Of a stretch of 64,000 nt of DNA, positions 32,543 through 42,500 are shown piece by piece (the first letter of the stretch is position 1; each line of letters begins with the position of its first letter). The stretch spans positions 140,867 to 204,866 of the forward strand of contig NZ_LIVX01000013.1 in NCBI RefSeq assembly GCF_001905665.1, read 5' to 3'. This DNA is from Streptomyces sp. CB02261 (lineage in GTDB: Bacteria > Actinomycetota > Actinomycetes > Streptomycetales > Streptomycetaceae). A model generated the notes under the pieces. The model made no database searches. It was given only the letters and a program-made list of their open reading frames with translations, and was not told where the DNA came from. A program made the position numbers and the translations under genes.

Positions 32543-33841
32543 GTGAACCAGGACGTACTCGATCTCGCGCGGCTGCAGTTCGCCCTCACGGCGGGCGGCC
32601 ACTTCCTCTTCGTCGCCCTCACCCTGGGGCTCGCGACGGTCGTCGCCGTGCTCCAGACGAAGGCCACGTTCGGCCGGAAGCCGCTGGACGCGCGCATGGT
32701 GCGGTTCTGGGGCCAGCTGTACGTGATCAACTACGCGGTCGGGATCGTCACGGGCCTCGTGATGGAGTTCCAGTTCGGCATGGCCTGGAGCGGGCTCACG
32801 CACGAGGCGGGGAACGTCCTCGGCGCCTCGCTCGCCGTCGAGACGATCGTGGCGTTCTTCGTCGAGTCGACCTTCCTCGGCCTGTGGATCTTCGGCTGGA
32901 ACCGGCTCAACCGCTGGGCGCATCTGGCCGCGATCTGGATCGTCGTCCTGACCGCCTGGCTGTCGGCGTACTGGATCCTCGTCTCCAACGGCTTCCTCAA
33001 CCACCCGGTGGGGTACGGCTCCGAGCACGGCGAACTCGTCCTGGACGACCCGCTCGCCGTACTGATGAACCCCTCCGCGCTGCTGGCCTTCGGTCACGTC
33101 CTGGCCGGAGCGCTGCTCACAGCCGGTTTCTTCATGGCCGGGGTGAGCGCGTACCACCTGTTCCGGCGGAGCCCCGAGTGGGAGTTCTTCGGCCGGAGCC
33201 TGCGGATCGGGGTGTTCCTCTCGGCGCCCGCGCTGATGGTGACCGCCGCCTTCGGTGGTGTGCAGTTCGCCGTGCTCGACGCCTTCCAGCCCATGAAGTC
33301 CGCCGTCTTCAGCGGGAAGGCCGCCGAGATCGCGCGGGTCCAGGCGGAGCTGACGGAGCGTTTCGGTCCGGGGGACTACGTGCCCTCGGAAGCGTGGACC
33401 CGTGGCGGTGCGCTGCTGATGCTCGTCAGCTTCGCCCTGATGATGTACCTGTGTTTCGCCGGGGTGATCCTGGCCTCCTTCAAGAAGGTCGTCATCCGGT
33501 TCCGGTTCTGGCACGTCGTCCTGATGGCGGCCGTGCCGCTGCCGTACCTCGCGATGATCAGCGGCTGGGTCTTCCGGGAGTCCGGGCGGCAGCCCTGGGT
33601 GGTCTACGGCCTCCTGAAGACGGAGGACGCGGTCTCGGACCTCTCCCCCGGCACCATGCGCCTCTCCCTCGCCGTCTTCACCACGGTCTTCGTGCTGCTC
33701 GCCGTCCTCAACGCCTGGCTCCTCACCCGGCACGCCCGACGGGGTCCCGTCGAGTCGGGTCTCGGCCACGACGAACGCCCCGCCGAGGCCGAGGACGGAA
33801 CACCCGACCCTGCCGACGCGCTCCCCGCACCCCGCTACTGA
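32543..33841 (+). CDS. cydA: Cytochrome bd-type quinol oxidase subunit I (CydA), short form
   Basis: A 432-residue polytopic protein. His20 in TAGGHFLFVAL matches the b595/d-site ligand, later spans include FFVESTFLGLWIFGWNRL, and the quinol motif GWVFRESGRQPWVVYG matches the GW...E.GRQPW signature. It couples quinol oxidation to O2 reduction. Compared with long CydA proteins the Q-loop between spans 6 and 7 is short. GTG start. cydB follows after 119 nt with its own GAGGAG site. No cydDC lies in the window, so haem insertion must rely on genes elsewhere, if it matures at all. Confidence 0.88.
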   Translation: MNQDVLDLARLQFALTAGGHFLFVALTLGLATVVAVLQTKATFGRKPLDARMVRFWGQLYVINYAVGIVTGLVMEFQFGMAWSGLTHEAGNVLGASLAVETIVAFFVESTFLGLWIFGWNRLNRWAHLAAIWIVVLTAWLSAYWILVSNGFLNHPVGYGSEHGELVLDDPLAVLMNPSALLAFGHVLAGALLTAGFFMAGVSAYHLFRRSPEWEFFGRSLRIGVFLSAPALMVTAAFGGVQFAVLDAFQPMKSAVFSGKAAEIARVQAELTERFGPGDYVPSEAWTRGGALLMLVSFALMMYLCFAGVILASFKKVVIRFRFWHVVLMAAVPLPYLAMISGWVFRESGRQPWVVYGLLKTEDAVSDLSPGTMRLSLAVFTTVFVLLAVLNAWLLTRHARRGPVESGLGHDERPAEAEDGTPDPADALPAPRY

Positions 33842-33960
33842 GCCGCGCCCTGCCCCTCGTACCGCGCCCACCGCTGCCCGTACGCGCACCCTGCCCCCAG
33901 CCGCCCCACCCCCCGTACCGAGTCCCGCCCGCACCACCGAGGAAAGCCCGAGGAGCCCCC

Positions 33961-34740
33961 GTGGAGACCCTGGCCATCGCCCTGCTCGCCTTCTTCGCGG
34001 CGGGCTGGTCCGTCCTCGCCGGGGCGGACATCGGGACCGGCATGCTCATGCCCTGGCTCGGCCGGAGCGACCGGGAACGCCGGCTCGTCCTCGCCTCCTT
34101 CGCTCCCTTCTTCCTGGGCAACGAGGTCTGGCTCGTCGCCACCGTCGGGGTCCTCGTCGGCTGCTTCCCCGCCCTGGAAGGAGAACTGCTCAGCGGTCAG
34201 TTCCCGGTCCTCGTGGCCCTGCTGACCGGCTGGATCCTCCGCGACGCGGCCCTCTGGTCGCGCGGCCGGGGCCCCGGTCCGCGCTGGCGCGCGGCCTGCG
34301 ACGGGGCCGTGACGTCCGGGAGTTGGGCCGTCGCGCTCTCCTGGGGGTGGCTGCTCGCGGCTCTCCTCACCGAACGGCCGTACGCACCGGCCGCCGGCCC
34401 CACGGGCGTCCTCGCCGCGCTCGCCGTGGCCGCGCTGTTCTCCGCGCACGGGCTGGGTTTCGCCACGCTGCGGCTCACGGGGCTGCCGTACGAGCGGGCC
34501 CGCAGGCTCGTCGGACACGCCGGGCGTCCCTGGCAGTCCTTCGCGCTCACGGCGGGCCTGATGGGCGCGCTGCCGCTCTGGGCGGGGACCGCGCTGCCGC
34601 TGGCCGAGCGGGCCGCCGACCCGGGCACGCTCGGACTGCTCGTGCCCGCCCTGCTGTGCGTCACCCCGCTGCTCGTAGCCGTCCAGGCGTGGATCTGGCA
34701 CGCCTTCCGGCACCGGGTCACCGGTCCTTCGTATCTCTGA
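33961..34740 (+). CDS. cydB: Short cytochrome bd-type oxidase subunit II (CydB)
   Basis: A 259-residue membrane protein. It begins with the CydB hallmark ALLAFFAAGWSVLAGADIGTGML and continues FFLGNEVWLVATVGVLVGCFP, the conserved GNEVW segment. It has about seven spans where CydB usually has eight or nine, and it is about 80-120 residues shorter than common CydB; the deficit seems to lie in the middle and C-terminus rather than at a frameshift. GTG start with GAGGAG. Its 3' end overlaps the converging transporter gene by 23 bp. Confidence 0.8.
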   Translation: METLAIALLAFFAAGWSVLAGADIGTGMLMPWLGRSDRERRLVLASFAPFFLGNEVWLVATVGVLVGCFPALEGELLSGQFPVLVALLTGWILRDAALWSRGRGPGPRWRAACDGAVTSGSWAVALSWGWLLAALLTERPYAPAAGPTGVLAALAVAALFSAHGLGFATLRLTGLPYERARRLVGHAGRPWQSFALTAGLMGALPLWAGTALPLAERAADPGTLGLLVPALLCVTPLLVAVQAWIWHAFRHRVTGPSYL

Positions 34741-36109
34741 GGTCCGCTTCGCGCTCCTCCTTGGCCGCGGCTTCCTTCTTGTGGTGCAGGGCCTTCTGCA
34801 GCCGGGCCACCACCGCCTCGCCGTACCTGCGGTGGCCGTGGACGCGCGGGTCGTCCGTCACGTCGTACCGCTTCACGTAGGCGCCCAGGAAGGCCTGGAG
34901 CGTGGCGATGGCCGGGATGGCGATCAGCGCGCCGACGGCGCCGAGCAGCGCCGTCCCGGCGATGACCGAACCGAAGGCCACCGCCGGGTGGATGTCCACC
35001 GTCTTGGAGGTGAGCTTCGGCTGGAGCACGTAGTTCTCGAACTGCTGGTAGACCACGACGAAGCACAGCACCCACAGGGCGTACCAGGGGTTGACCGTGA
35101 AGGCGATCAGCATCGGCAGCGCGCCGGCCAGATAGGTGCCGATGGTGGGGATGAACTGGGAGACCAGGCCGACCCACACCGCGAGCGCGGGCGCGTACGG
35201 CACCTCCAGGATCTCGAAGAGCACGAAGTGCGCGAGACCCGAGATGAGGGCCATGAGGCCGCGGGAGTAGAGGTAGCCGCCGGTCTTGTCGACCGCGATC
35301 TCCCAGGCCCGCAGCACCTCGCTCTGCCGGGCGGGCGGCAGGACGGAGCAGAGCGCGCGCCGCAGCCGGGGTCCGTCGGCCGCGAAGTAGAACGAGAACA
35401 GGAAGATCGTCAGGAGCCGGAACAGACCGCCGAGGACGGTGGCGGAGATGTCGAGCACGCCGGCCGCGCTGTTCTGCACGTACTTCTGCAGCCAGTCGGA
35501 GCTCAGGACGCTGTCCTGGACCTCGACCCGCGACAGGTCGGTGTCGAAGCTCTGGTTGATCCACTTGATCACCGAGTCGAGGTACTGGGGGAAGTTCTCG
35601 ACCATGTCCACGATCTGGCCGGCGAGCATCGACCCCAGAAGAACCACGAAGCCGACGCCGAAGACCAGGACGGCGAGGAAGACGAGGAAGGTGGCGAGGC
35701 CGCGGCGCATCCCCCTGGCCGCCATGCGCCCCACCGCCGGTTCGATGGCGAGGGCGAGGAAGAAGGCGAGCAGGATGTTGACGAGGAGACCGACGAGCTG
35801 GTGGAACGCCCAGCTGCCCAGCTGGAAGCAGGCGTAGAGCGCGAGCGCGAGGACGAGCGCGCGGGGCAGCCAGCGCGGCATCCTGGCGGGCGGAGCCGTG
35901 GAGACCCCCGGGCCGGCCGTCGCCGTCGAGTCGGCCGGGGCGGTCGTCACCTCGGCGCCGGTCGTCGCCTCCGCGCCGGTCGGCCCCGGCGGGCCGTTCG
36001 GATCGGTCGGTTCGGGCGGGCCGGTCGGGTCGTTCGGTTGGGTTGCGTCAGTCGGGGCCACTCCGCCAGTCTCGCGCACCGCACGGACATTCCACCCGGG
36101 ACCCCGCAC
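34718..36109 (-). CDS. AI-2E family transporter (PerM-like)
   Basis: A protein of up to 463 residues. An N-terminal Pro/Thr/Gly-rich disordered region of about 70 residues precedes eight predicted membrane spans with the family's long extracytoplasmic region (DMVENFPQYLDSVIKWINQSFDTDL) and the conserved SQFIPTIGTYLAGALP and NYVLQPKLTSKTVDIHPAVAF. 'AI-2E' is a family name; transported substrate is unknown. A GTG at 36061 is an alternative start that trims 16 residues. Convergent with cydB with a 23-bp overlap. Confidence 0.85.
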   Translation of the reverse strand: MRGPGWNVRAVRETGGVAPTDATQPNDPTGPPEPTDPNGPPGPTGAEATTGAEVTTAPADSTATAGPGVSTAPPARMPRWLPRALVLALALYACFQLGSWAFHQLVGLLVNILLAFFLALAIEPAVGRMAARGMRRGLATFLVFLAVLVFGVGFVVLLGSMLAGQIVDMVENFPQYLDSVIKWINQSFDTDLSRVEVQDSVLSSDWLQKYVQNSAAGVLDISATVLGGLFRLLTIFLFSFYFAADGPRLRRALCSVLPPARQSEVLRAWEIAVDKTGGYLYSRGLMALISGLAHFVLFEILEVPYAPALAVWVGLVSQFIPTIGTYLAGALPMLIAFTVNPWYALWVLCFVVVYQQFENYVLQPKLTSKTVDIHPAVAFGSVIAGTALLGAVGALIAIPAIATLQAFLGAYVKRYDVTDDPRVHGHRRYGEAVVARLQKALHHKKEAAAKEEREADLRDTKDR

Positions 36110-36188
36110 ATCCCCGCCGGTCGTCCCGCCCCGCGCCGGGTGACGGGGCGCCGCTCACGGCCCGACCGCCCCGACCGTCAGGAGCGGG

Positions 36189-36383
36189 TCAGCGCTTGTC
36201 GGCCGGCACGTCGACGGCGGCACAGACGGCCCGCCACACGTCCTTCGCCTCCCAGCCGGCGTCCAGCGCCTCGTGTACCGTCCGGCCCCCGAGCTCCGCC
36301 ATCACGTGGTCCCGCGCGAAGGACTCGGCGTAGGACGCACCGAAGTGGTCCGCCATCCGTTCCCAGAAAATCGTCAACCGCAT
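36189..36383 (-). CDS. DUF3046 small protein
   Basis: A 64-residue protein (MRLTIFWERMADHFGASYAES...GGRTVHEALDAGWEAKDVWRAVCAA) of the actinobacterial DUF3046 family, usually found near recA. Function unknown. GATACT on the minus strand (36390-36395) ends 6 nt before the ATG, so the transcript is probably leaderless. It is divergent from the gene at 36463. Confidence 0.9.
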   Translation of the reverse strand: MRLTIFWERMADHFGASYAESFARDHVMAELGGRTVHEALDAGWEAKDVWRAVCAAVDVPADKR

Positions 36384-36389
36384 GACCCC

Positions 36390-36456
36390 AGTATCCCGCT
36401 CCCAAGAGTGCAGCCCGCTCCGTAGGCCTTGTCACCGCGTCTTTCCGCCCTACGGT
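36390..36456. promoter_or_regulatory. Divergent promoters of DUF3046 and the cyclase-fold gene
   Basis: Minus strand: GATACT at 36395-36390, 6 nt before the DUF3046 ATG. Plus strand: TTGTCA (36429-36434), 16-nt spacer, TACGGT (36451-36456), 6 nt before the ATG at 36463. Both predict leaderless messages. Confidence 0.5.
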
Positions 36457-36462
36457 CGGAGC

Positions 36463-37392
36463 ATGGCCGAAAAACCCCACTCCTCCTCGCACGCGACTCC
36501 CCTGGCCCGCGCCGAGCGTTTCATCTGGCTGACGGCCCGTGTCCTCGAACAGCGCAGGTTCGCCTACCACTTCCTGCGCGGCGGCGCGGATCAGGTGGAG
36601 ACGGCCCTCGCCGCGTACCTCAACGAGGACGGCGGCTACGGTCACGCACTCGAACCCGATCTGCGCGGACCGGTCAGCCAGCCCCTGCACACCGCGCACG
36701 CGCTGCGGGTCCTGGACTCCATCGGCCGCTGCGGCGGGCTGCGCGTGGAGCGGATCTGCCGCTACCTCACGGAGGTCTCCACCCACGAGGGCGCGCTCCC
36801 GGCGATCCACCCGTCGCAGCGCGCCTATCCGTCCGCGCCGTTCGTCCCGGTCGTCGACCACCCGCCGAGCGCACTGCTCTCGACCGGGCCGGTGGTCGGG
36901 GTGCTGCACCGCAACCAGGTCTGGCACGCCTGGCTGTTCCGGGCCACCGAGTTCTGCTGGTCGGCCGTGGAGTCGCTGGAGACGTCCCACCCGTACGAGA
37001 TCGAGGCCGCCGTCGCCTTCCTGGACGGGGCCCCGGACCGCTCGCGCGCGGAAGCCGCGGCCGACCGCCTCGGGCGTCTGGTCCGCGAGCAGCGGCTCGC
37101 CGTCCTGGACCCGGACCGGGAGGAGGACCACCCCCTCGCCGACGGCTACGCGCCCGGCGAGTTCCACTTCCCGCACGACTACGCGCGCGTGCCGGACTCG
37201 CTGGCCGCCCGCTGGTTCACGGACAAGGAGATGGCCCGTTCCCTCGACCGGCTCGCCGCCGACCAGGAGGAGGACGGCGGCTGGCCGATCCGCTGGCGCG
37301 CCTGGGCCCCCGGCTCGGCCCTGGAGCGGCGGCCGATCGTCACCGTCGAGGCCCTGCGCACCCTGCGCGCCCACGGCCGCCCCGTCGGCTGA
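36463..37392 (+). CDS. Prenyltransferase/terpene-cyclase-fold (alpha/alpha barrel) protein
   Basis: A 309-residue protein with QW-like repeats: ALAAYLNEDGGYGHALEPDLRG, QPLHTAHALRVLDSIG and LAADQEEDGGWPIRWRAW. These suggest the alpha/alpha-toroid of the squalene cyclase/prenyltransferase superfamily, but the catalytic DXDD or zinc-binding motifs are not evident, so a cyclase activity is not supported. Function unknown. The promoter motif just before the ATG implies a leaderless message. Convergent with the azlCD genes. Confidence 0.75.
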   Translation: MAEKPHSSSHATPLARAERFIWLTARVLEQRRFAYHFLRGGADQVETALAAYLNEDGGYGHALEPDLRGPVSQPLHTAHALRVLDSIGRCGGLRVERICRYLTEVSTHEGALPAIHPSQRAYPSAPFVPVVDHPPSALLSTGPVVGVLHRNQVWHAWLFRATEFCWSAVESLETSHPYEIEAAVAFLDGAPDRSRAEAAADRLGRLVREQRLAVLDPDREEDHPLADGYAPGEFHFPHDYARVPDSLAARWFTDKEMARSLDRLAADQEEDGGWPIRWRAWAPGSALERRPIVTVEALRTLRAHGRPVG

Positions 37393-37432
37393 GCCCGCCA
37401 CCGGGCCGCCGCCGTGGCCCCCGGGGCGACGG

Positions 37433-37741
37433 TCACCAGCCCAGGGCCCGTACGCCTGCCGTCACGGCGACGGCGGCGCCCACGACGACCAGGAACGGTG
37501 CCCGCAGGACGAGCGCGAGCGCCGCCGCGACGAGCCCGGCGGCGCGGGCGTCCAAAACGACGGTGCTGCCCGCGCCGAACGTCTGCTGGGCGGTCAGCGC
37601 GGCGAGCAGCGCCACGGGCAGCAGCGCGGCGAGCCGCTGCACGAGCGGCCGCTCCAGGGCGCCGGCGGGGACGAGCAGACCGATCAGCTTGACCAGGTAG
37701 CAGCCGACGGCGGTCAGGCCGATCGCGATCCAGACGTTCAT
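37433..37741 (-). CDS. azlD: AzlD-family branched-chain amino-acid exporter subunit
   Basis: A 102-residue membrane protein with four hydrophobic segments; start ATG at 37741. AzlD-type subunits pair with AzlC to export branched-chain amino acids. It begins 4 bp inside the end of azlC (ATGA overlap), so translation is coupled. Confidence 0.88.
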   Translation of the reverse strand: MNVWIAIGLTAVGCYLVKLIGLLVPAGALERPLVQRLAALLPVALLAALTAQQTFGAGSTVVLDARAAGLVAAALALVLRAPFLVVVGAAVAVTAGVRALGW

Positions 37742-38478
37742 CGGGGGTCCTTCTCTCGTGCGGCCGGGGCCGAGCGGCGGCCGCGGGCCCAGAGCACCGC
37801 GGGCGCGGCGAGGGCGGCGGCGAGGACCGGGACGCCCGCGGGGAGCACGGGCAGCAGCCCGAGGCCGAGCAGGACGGCGAGCCCGGCGGTGGCCCGCTCG
37901 GTCGCGGACTTCAGCATGGGGGCGAGCAGGGCGAGGAAGACGGCGGGGCCGGCCGCGTCGAGCCCCCAGGCCGCGGTGTCGCCGATCGCCTCGGCGCCGA
38001 GCGCCCCGAGCAGCGTCGTCGCGTTCCACAGGACGTACAGCGTGAGTCCGGTGATCGTGAACCCGAGGCGAGCGGCCCGCCGGGACGGCTGGGCCAGGGC
38101 GACCGCCGTGGTCTCGTCGATCACCCAGTGGGCGGCGAAGGGCCTGACGGCCCGGGGGACGGCGAGGAGCTGGGAGAGCCGCAGGCCGTAGAAGGCGTTC
38201 CGGGTGCCCAGGAAGAAGGCGCCGGCGGCGGCCGTGAACGGGTTGCCGCCCGCGGCGAGCGCTCCCACCAGGGCGAACTGCGAGGCGCCGGTGAAGACCA
38301 GCAGGCTGAGCACGCAGGTCTGGAGGACGCTGAGGCCCGAGCCCGCGGAGGTGACGCCGAAGGCGAAGCCGGAGAGCCCGACGGCGACGCCGACGCCGAG
38401 GGCGTCGCGGACGACGGCCGCGTCGGCCTTGGCCGGCGCGCCGTCGCGTATGACGGGGGGTGCTGTCTGTTCTGCCAC
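37738..38478 (-). CDS. azlC: AzlC-family branched-chain amino-acid exporter subunit
   Basis: A 246-residue permease. It has the AzlC pattern GVAVGLSGFAFGVTSAGSGLSVLQTCVLSLLVFTGASQFALVGAL and LGTRNAFYGLRLSQLL. The GTG at 38478 is chosen over a longer frame because the upstream residues are a low-complexity shadow. It lies downstream of an AraC regulator on the same strand, which may control it. Confidence 0.9.
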   Translation of the reverse strand: MAEQTAPPVIRDGAPAKADAAVVRDALGVGVAVGLSGFAFGVTSAGSGLSVLQTCVLSLLVFTGASQFALVGALAAGGNPFTAAAGAFFLGTRNAFYGLRLSQLLAVPRAVRPFAAHWVIDETTAVALAQPSRRAARLGFTITGLTLYVLWNATTLLGALGAEAIGDTAAWGLDAAGPAVFLALLAPMLKSATERATAGLAVLLGLGLLPVLPAGVPVLAAALAAPAVLWARGRRSAPAAREKDPR

Positions 38479-38640
38479 GTCAGAGACGTTACGGCGGCAC
38501 CGGCGATCCGGTCTTGTACGTTCTTGCGCCACCACCACCGTCACCGCCACCGTCACCGCCACTTGCCCCCTGCCTGTCGGTCCGGCCCACGGCCGGTCGC
38601 GGCCGGACGCGCCGGGACCGGTCGGCGCTCGTCGGCTCCC

Positions 38641-39477
38641 CTACGAGGCCCGGCGTCCGGTGCCCCGCGCGCGCTGGTACGCCCCGGGCGGCACACCGAC
38701 GCTGCGCGTGAAGTGCCGGTTGAGGTGCGACTGGTCGGTGAAGCCGACGGCGGCCGCGGCGGCCGCCGGGGGCGTACCGGCGTCCAGGAGCTGCCTGGCC
38801 CTCCGTACGCGCGCGTCGGTGAGCCAGGTGTGCGGCGGCATCCCGTACGCGTCCCTGAACCCCCGCAGGAGGGCGAAGGGGCTGGTGCCGAGCTCGTCGG
38901 CGAGCCGCTCCAGGGTCGGCGGCGCGGTCATGCGGTCCTCCAGGACTGCACGCGCGCGGGCCGCGTTCCTCGCGCCCGCCGAGAGCGCCGGAAGCGGGGT
39001 GACGAGCCCGCCGTGACTGCGCAGCATGCGGGCCGTGACCAGGCGGAGCAGGCTGTCGGCGGCGAGCGCGTTGCCCTCCTCCGCGGCCCGGTGGACGCCG
39101 ACGACGAGCCGGGCGGCGTACGGGTCGTCGACGACGGGAGCGGTGAAGCCGACCGAGCCGCGCAGGGCGAGGGTGTCGGCCGCGATGGACCGGACGATCT
39201 CCGCGTCGGGGTAGATCGTGCGGTACGTCCAGCCCTCGGGCACGCCCGCGTGCCCGGTGTGCGGGGTGTCGGGATTGACGAGGGCGATCTGGCCGGGGCC
39301 CGCGTGGACGAGCTCGTCCCGGTAGTGGAAGGCTTCGACGCCTTCGGTGATCGCGGCGAAGACGAAGGTCTCGTGGGTGTGCCGGGCGAAGGCCTTGCGG
39401 ATGTAGTGGGCGTGGAGGAGGTCGACCCCGGGCAGCTCGGCGTACTGCCAGTACCGTGCCCGCTCCCCGCTCGCCAT
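38641..39477 (-). CDS. AraC-family transcriptional regulator
   Basis: A 278-residue regulator. N-terminal cupin-like ligand domain (ARHTHETFVFAAITEGVEAFHYR, GQIALVNPDTPHTGHAG) and C-terminal double helix-turn-helix (TLERLADELGTSPFALLRGFRDAYGMPPHTWL, AAAAVGFTDQSHLNRHFTRSVGVPPGAY). It sits 162 nt upstream of azlC in the same direction and is the likely regulator of azlCD; a branched-chain amino acid ligand is inferred. CAGAAT-GGAGGC precedes the ATG, which can be read either as -10 box or as Shine-Dalgarno. Confidence 0.9.
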   Translation of the reverse strand: MASGERARYWQYAELPGVDLLHAHYIRKAFARHTHETFVFAAITEGVEAFHYRDELVHAGPGQIALVNPDTPHTGHAGVPEGWTYRTIYPDAEIVRSIAADTLALRGSVGFTAPVVDDPYAARLVVGVHRAAEEGNALAADSLLRLVTARMLRSHGGLVTPLPALSAGARNAARARAVLEDRMTAPPTLERLADELGTSPFALLRGFRDAYGMPPHTWLTDARVRRARQLLDAGTPPAAAAAAVGFTDQSHLNRHFTRSVGVPPGAYQRARGTGRRAS

Positions 39478-39545
39478 GCCTCCATTCTGCGACAGGGCCC
39501 GCGGCGGCGCCGCCGCCGGACCGGTTCCACCCCAGGTCCGGGCGG

Positions 39546-39568
39546 TTGTCAGTGGCCGGGTGCACGAT
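39546..39568 (+). promoter_or_regulatory. RecA-NDp (PafBC-type) promoter of lhr
   Basis: TTGTCAGTGG (39546-39555), 7 nt, CACGAT (39563-39568): the same ten-base element and spacing as at recA. The predicted transcript would start at about 39575, at the lhr ATG (39576), so leaderless. Confidence 0.75.
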
Positions 39569-39575
39569 GGGGGGC

Positions 39576-42500
39576 ATGGTCAGGTCCGCGCTCGACTCGT
39601 TCTCCCCCGCGACCCGTGGTTGGTTCACCGGGGCCTTCACCGCGCCCACGGCGGCGCAGGAGGGCGCCTGGCAGGCCATCGGCGCCGGCTCCGACGTGCT
39701 CGTCGTCGCTCCCACCGGCTCCGGCAAGACGCTGGCCGCCTTCCTGGCCTCCCTGGACCGGCTGGCCTCCTCGCCTCCGCCGGCCGAGCCGAAGAAGCGC
39801 TGCCGCGTGCTGTACGTGTCGCCGCTGAAGGCGCTCGCCGTGGACGTCGAGCGGAACCTGCGCTCGCCGCTGACCGGCATCCGGCAGGAGTCGGTCCGGC
39901 TGGGGCTGCCCGAGCCGGACGTACGGGTCGGCATCCGGTCCGGTGACACCCCGCCCGCCGAGCGCAGGTCGCTCGCGACCCGGCCGCCGGACATCCTCAT
40001 CACCACGCCCGAGTCGCTGTTCCTGATGCTGACCTCCGCCACCCGCGAGGCCCTCGCGGGCGTGGAGACGGTCATCCTGGACGAGGTGCACGCGGTCGCG
40101 GGCACGAAGCGGGGCGCGCACCTGGCCCTGTCCCTGGAGCGGCTCGACGAGCTGCTGCCCCGCCCCGCGCGCAGGATCGGCCTCTCCGCCACGGTCCGGC
40201 CGGTGGACGAGGTGGCCCGCTATCTGTCGCCGGGGCGTGCCGTGGAGATCGTCCAGCCGCCGTCGGGGAAGGAGTTCGACCTCTCCGTCGTCGTCCCCGT
40301 CGAGGACATGGGCGAGCTCGGCGGCTCCCCCGCGTCCGAGGGCAAGGACGGCGGCGACAAGCCGTCGATCTGGCCGCACGTCGAGGAGCGGATCGCCGAC
40401 CTCGTCCAGGCCCACCGTTCCACGATCGTCTTCGCCAACTCCCGCCGTCTCGCGGAGCGGCTGTGCAACCGGCTGAACGAGATCGCGTACGAGCGGGCCA
40501 CCGGCGAGCCCCTCCCCGACACGGGCTCCCCCGCCGAGATCATGGCCCAGTCGGGGGCGGCGCAGGGCGCCCCGGCGCTGCTCGCCCGCGCCCACCACGG
40601 CTCGGTGTCGAAGGAGCAGCGCGCCCAGGTGGAGGAGGACCTGAAGGCGGGCCGGCTGCCCGCCGTGGTGGCGACCTCCAGTCTGGAGCTGGGCATCGAC
40701 ATGGGCGCGGTCGACCTGGTCGTGCAGGTCGAGTCGCCGCCGTCGGTGGCGTCGGGACTGCAGCGCGTGGGCCGCGCGGGACACCAGGTGGGCGCGGTGT
40801 CGACGGGCGTGGTCTTCCCGAAGTACCGCGGCGACCTGGTGCAGGCGGCCGTGGTCACCGAGCGGATGCGTTCGGGTTCCATCGAGTCGATGCGGATCCC
40901 CGCCAATCCGCTGGACGTCCTCGCGCAGCAGCTCGTGGCGATCGTCGCGCTCGACACCTGGCAGGTGGACGACCTGCTCGCCCTGGTGCGCCGGGCGGCG
41001 CCGTTCTCCTCGCTGCCGGAGTCGGCGTTCACGGGCGTGCTCGACATGCTCGCGGGCCGCTATCCGTCGGACGCGTTCGCCGAGCTGCGCCCCCGCGTAG
41101 TCTGGGACCGGGTCGCCGGGACGGTCACGGGGCGGCCGGGCGCGCAGCGGCTCGCGGTCACCTCGGGCGGCACGATCCCCGACCGTGGTCTGTTCGGCGT
41201 GTTCCTCGCGGGCTCGGACCCCAAGAAGGGCGGCGGCCGCGTCGGGGAGCTCGACGAGGAGATGGTGTACGAGTCGCGGGTCGGCGACGTGTTCACGCTG
41301 GGCACGACGTCCTGGCGGATCGAGGACATCACCCGGGACCGGGTCCTCGTCTCCCCCGCGCCGGGCGTGCCCGGCAGGCTGCCGTTCTGGAAGGGCGACC
41401 AGCTGGGCCGTCCGCTCGAACTGGGCCGGGCGCTCGGCGCGTTCCTCCGCGAGGTCGGGGCCCTCACGGACGACGACGCCCGGCTGCGGCTGCTCGCCGC
41501 GGGCCTGGACGCCTGGGCGGCGGACAACGTCCTGGCGTACCTCAAGGAGCAGCGCGAGGCCTGCGGCCACGTGCCGGACGACCGGACGATCCTCGTCGAG
41601 CGTTTCCGGGACGAGCTGGGGGACTGGCGGGTCGTCATCCACTCCCCGTTCGGCGCGCAGGTGCACGCGCCGTGGGCGCTGGCGCTCGGCGCCCGGCTCG
41701 CCGAGCGGTACGGCATGGACGCGCAGGTGATGCACGCGGACGACGGCATCGTGCTGCGCCTGCCGGACGCCGACCTGATGGGCCTGGACATGGGCCTGGA
41801 CCTCCTCGACCACGAACCGGTCGACCCCGGCCGGCACCTCGACACGACCTACGACGCGGACAAGGCGCCGGTGGGAGCCGCCGACGCCCTCTTCGACAAG
41901 GGCGAGATCGAGCAGATCGTCACCGACCAGGTCGGCGGCTCCGCGCTGTTCGCGTCCCGCTTCCGCGAGTGCGCCGCGCGCGCCCTGCTGCTGCCCAAGC
42001 GGAACCCGGGCAAGCGCACCCCGCTCTGGCAGCAGCGGCAGCGCGCGGCCCAGCTCCTCCAGGTGGCGAGCGAGTTCGGCTCGTTCCCGATCGTCCTGGA
42101 AGCCGTCCGCGAGTGCCTCCAGGACGTCTTCGACCTCCCGGGTCTGAAGGAGCTCATGGGGGACATCGAGGCCCGCCGGGTCCGCCTGGTCGAGATCACC
42201 ACCCCCGAGCCGTCTCCCTTCGCCCGCTCCCTGCTCTTCGGATACGTGGCGCAGTTCCTGTACGAGGGCGACTCCCCGCTCGCCGAGCGGCGAGCGGCCG
42301 CGCTCTCCCTGGACTCCCGGCTGCTCGCGGAGCTGCTCGGCCAGGCGGAGCTGCGCGAGCTCCTCGACCCGGACGTCCTGACCGAGCTGGAGCGCGAGCT
42401 GCAGTGGCTGACGGAGGACCGGCGGATCAAGGACGTGGAGGGCGTCGCCGACCTGCTGCGGGTCCTGGGCCCGCTCACCGACGCCGAGCTGGTCGAGCGG

